This document shows positions 6,626 through 7,827 of a stretch of DNA of 7,827 nucleotides, piece by piece. Location of the stretch: the NCBI GenBank assembly GCA_016206755.1, contig JACQQZ010000065.1, forward strand, positions 1 through 7,827, written 5' to 3'. A program made the position numbers and the translations under genes. Origin of the DNA: Candidatus Omnitrophota bacterium. Its GTDB lineage: Bacteria; Omnitrophota; Gorgyraeia; 1-14-0-20-64-10; JACQQZ01. The notes beneath the pieces are model-generated. The model was not told the DNA's origin. It ran no database searches and saw only the letters and a list, made by a program, of their open reading frames with translations. Positions within the stretch are counted from its first letter, which is position 1. Every line of letters starts with the position of its first letter.

Positions 6626-7752
6626 GCGAGTTCCAAGAAAGCGGCGATCGCCGCGAAACAGACGGAGAGATTTCCAAGGCCCTGGGCCGCCGGCTTGATC
6701 CCCAGCCCGTAGAACGCGCCGCCCAGACCCAAAAATACCAGCGAGTAAAACAGGTACGCCCGGGAATGCCGGTGGGAGAAAAACCAGATCCATCCTGCCC
6801 GCGCCGTTTGAAGGAGGAACCGGCACAGCGCTGGAATCGTTTTCATGAGAAGCGCCGGCGGACTTAAAATCCGTCCCGTCAGAATTCGTCCCGTCAGAAT
6901 TCGTCTCGGAAGATCCCGCCATAAAATCATGCCGAGGCGCCTGAGGGCCAAGGCGCACAGCAGCGGCAATTGACCTGCGCCCCATGCCGCCGCCACAACG
7001 GCAAGAAAACCGCGCCGGTCGGAAGCCAGCGAGTAGGGGGACAACCCAGCCACGCAAGCAGGCAAGAGAAGAAGCGCCCCTGTCATCCACCATGCCTTTG
7101 TCCCCCAAGCGACCGATCTGGCCAATTGCCATTTTCCAAAAAAGGCCGTCGCGCAAGCCAGCCCCAGCGCTGCGATCCCAAAAAGAACCAGCATTCCAAG
7201 AACGCCCACCGGCGGAAAAATCATCGCGAAACGGGAACCGGGAATCAAATAGATGCGGTGCTTCATCAACACCGAGACAAAATTCCGGACGCGGACTTGC
7301 TCATAAAGAACAGAGCGCGCCGGGCCGGAATTTTGAAATGAGATGACGTTGACGCCGGCATGAAACATCGAGCCAGGCAACAAGAAGGTTCGCCGCTGCG
7401 CTTCTCCGATCTTGCCGGGGGTCCATTGTTCCAGAGGGGCGCCGTTCAAAAAAGGGCTGACCTTGGCCAAGGGCGATTGAAAAAGAAGTTTGAGCCGTAT
7501 CTGATAAGCGGCGGCGGCCGGGAGCTCAAATCGAATTGCGGCGGGCCGGCCGCGGTCGAAGACTTCGACAACGCCGGGCCATTTGATCTTCGGAACCACT
7601 TCCCATTCGGGACCCAGCGCCGCCGCGTCGGATTGGCGGGACAAGTCGAGTTTCGCGTCAAAAGGCCGAAAATTCGAGCCGGCCATGGAAGACCAGGCCG
7701 ACAGAGCCGCCGCCAGCCAGAAGACAAACGCGAAACTCCAGCTTTTCCACAT
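6619..7752 (-). CDS. Membrane protein with N-terminal extracytoplasmic beta-rich domain, unknown function
   Basis: I do not recognise a named family. The 377-aa protein begins with a signal sequence or membrane anchor (residues 5-22). A predicted extracytoplasmic domain follows (about 25-172) containing RFELPAAAAYQIRLKLL (74-90), SPFLNGAPLEQW (99-110) and PGSMFHAGVNVISFQNSG (126-143). This pattern of strands, with FLNG and a G-N-I-F turn, recalls jelly-roll carbohydrate-binding sandwiches; that is inference. Five hydrophobic segments come after it, near 179-205, 222-239, 246-270, 334-351 and 358-375. A basic stretch at 271-296 includes a tandem RILTG repeat. ATG at 7752 lies 2 bases after the gltX stop, so the two are probably cotranscribed. 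A TTG at 7758 overlapping that stop is an alternative. The neighbouring glycosylation genes suggest a part in handling surface glycan. Confidence 0.75.
   Translation of the reverse strand: MWKSWSFAFVFWLAAALSAWSSMAGSNFRPFDAKLDLSRQSDAAALGPEWEVVPKIKWPGVVEVFDRGRPAAIRFELPAAAAYQIRLKLLFQSPLAKVSPFLNGAPLEQWTPGKIGEAQRRTFLLPGSMFHAGVNVISFQNSGPARSVLYEQVRVRNFVSVLMKHRIYLIPGSRFAMIFPPVGVLGMLVLFGIAALGLACATAFFGKWQLARSVAWGTKAWWMTGALLLLPACVAGLSPYSLASDRRGFLAVVAAAWGAGQLPLLCALALRRLGMILWRDLPRRILTGRILTGRILSPPALLMKTIPALCRFLLQTARAGWIWFFSHRHSRAYLFYSLVFLGLGGAFYGLGIKPAAQGLGNLSVCFAAIAAFLELAY
6641..6654. repeat. 14-bp perfect palindrome near convergent gene ends
   Basis: GCGGCGATCGCCGC reads the same on both strands. It lies 15 bases past the stop of the GT-C gene and inside the last codons of the convergent membrane protein. 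It could form a short stem in the GT-C transcript, but no U-tract follows, so a terminator role is doubtful. In GC-rich DNA it may be chance. Confidence 0.35.
6872..6905. repeat. 15-bp tandem repeat, two copies plus 4 bases
   Basis: The unit cgtcccgtcagaatt occurs at 6872-6886 and 6887-6901, with a further cgtc at 6902-6905. Being a multiple of three it keeps the frame and adds a repeated RILTG to the basic stretch of the membrane protein (residues 284-296). It is probably a slippage duplication; the two copies are identical, which suggests it is recent. Confidence 0.8.
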
Positions 7753-7754
7753 TC

Positions 7755-7827
7755 TCAAACCCCGGTGATTTGAGAAGCTTGCCGCATCCGCTGAACCGTT
7801 TTCGATTGGCCCATGACCTCGAGGGAA
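7755..7827 (-). CDS. gltX: Glutamyl-tRNA synthetase, C-terminal 23 residues (partial)
   Basis: Only the 3' end is inside the window: 23 codons and a TGA at 7757-7755. The residues LEVMGQSKTVQRMRQAS match the terminal helix region of GltX and align with the orphan gltX remnant at 704-988 of this window (12 of 17 identical, the rest conservative). GltX charges tRNA-Glu with glutamate in the cytoplasm; its catalytic part would lie to the right of the window. Whether the gene there is complete cannot be seen. The membrane protein gene begins 2 bases after its stop, so the two probably share a transcript. Confidence 0.7.
   Translation of the reverse strand, partial: SLEVMGQSKTVQRMRQASQITGV

Noticed and set aside
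6539..7156. Minus-strand 205-codon frame inside the membrane protein region
   Set aside because: It is a different frame of the same strand as the 377-aa membrane protein, which has the signal anchor, membrane helices and an operon-type start.
704..7827. Classical integrated genomic island with att sites
   Set aside because: The two gltX ends are diverged, no exact long direct repeat was found by eye, and no integrase or transposase is present, so only the weaker bracketing observation is reported.

Overview
The window carries a GC-rich stretch of bacterial chromosome, probably from an uncultivated Gram-negative-type bacterium. I can only guess at the phylum (Omnitrophota, Elusimicrobiota, PVC or a candidate-phylum lineage). 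The main reasons are the tightly packed genes, the glycan-modification enzymes, and an endonuclease of a type I associate from memory with candidate-phyla genomes. No RNA gene, CRISPR array, insertion sequence or integrase was seen.

Layout, right to left. At the right edge (7755-7827, minus) lie the last 23 codons of gltX, glutamyl-tRNA synthetase. Two bases later comes a 377-aa membrane protein of unknown function (6619-7752, minus). It converges on, and overlaps by 7 bp, a multi-pass GT-C-like glycosyltransferase (4955-6625, plus). Divergent from that gene is a translationally coupled minus-strand operon running 4963 to 1013: a GDP-L-fucose synthase-like reductase, a methyltransferase/GT2 glycosyltransferase fusion, and two further class I SAM methyltransferases. 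Each junction within these four genes is a 4-bp ATGA or GTGA overlap. Downstream on the same strand comes an orphan copy of the gltX C-terminal domain (704-988). It is followed, six bases on, by a LAGLIDADG homing-endonuclease-like gene that runs off the left edge (2-697) and is clearly lower in GC than the rest.

Function. The fucose-synthase-like enzyme would supply a deoxysugar nucleotide. The GT2 domain would probably transfer a sugar to a polyprenyl or other lipid carrier, the methyltransferases would decorate the glycan or its carrier, and the GT-C protein would transfer sugar from a lipid donor on the outer side of the membrane. This is inference from family membership. No substrate can be read from the sequence.

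The most unusual signal is that two gltX 3' ends lie in the same orientation about 6.8 kb apart and bracket the whole glycosylation block. The block may therefore have been inserted at, or duplicated with, the end of gltX. The distal gltX remnant is directly linked to the endonuclease gene. The methyltransferase, gltX remnant and endonuclease all lie in one reading frame, separated only by TAA codons. All non-coding gaps are very short; no stretch over 300 bases lacks a gene.
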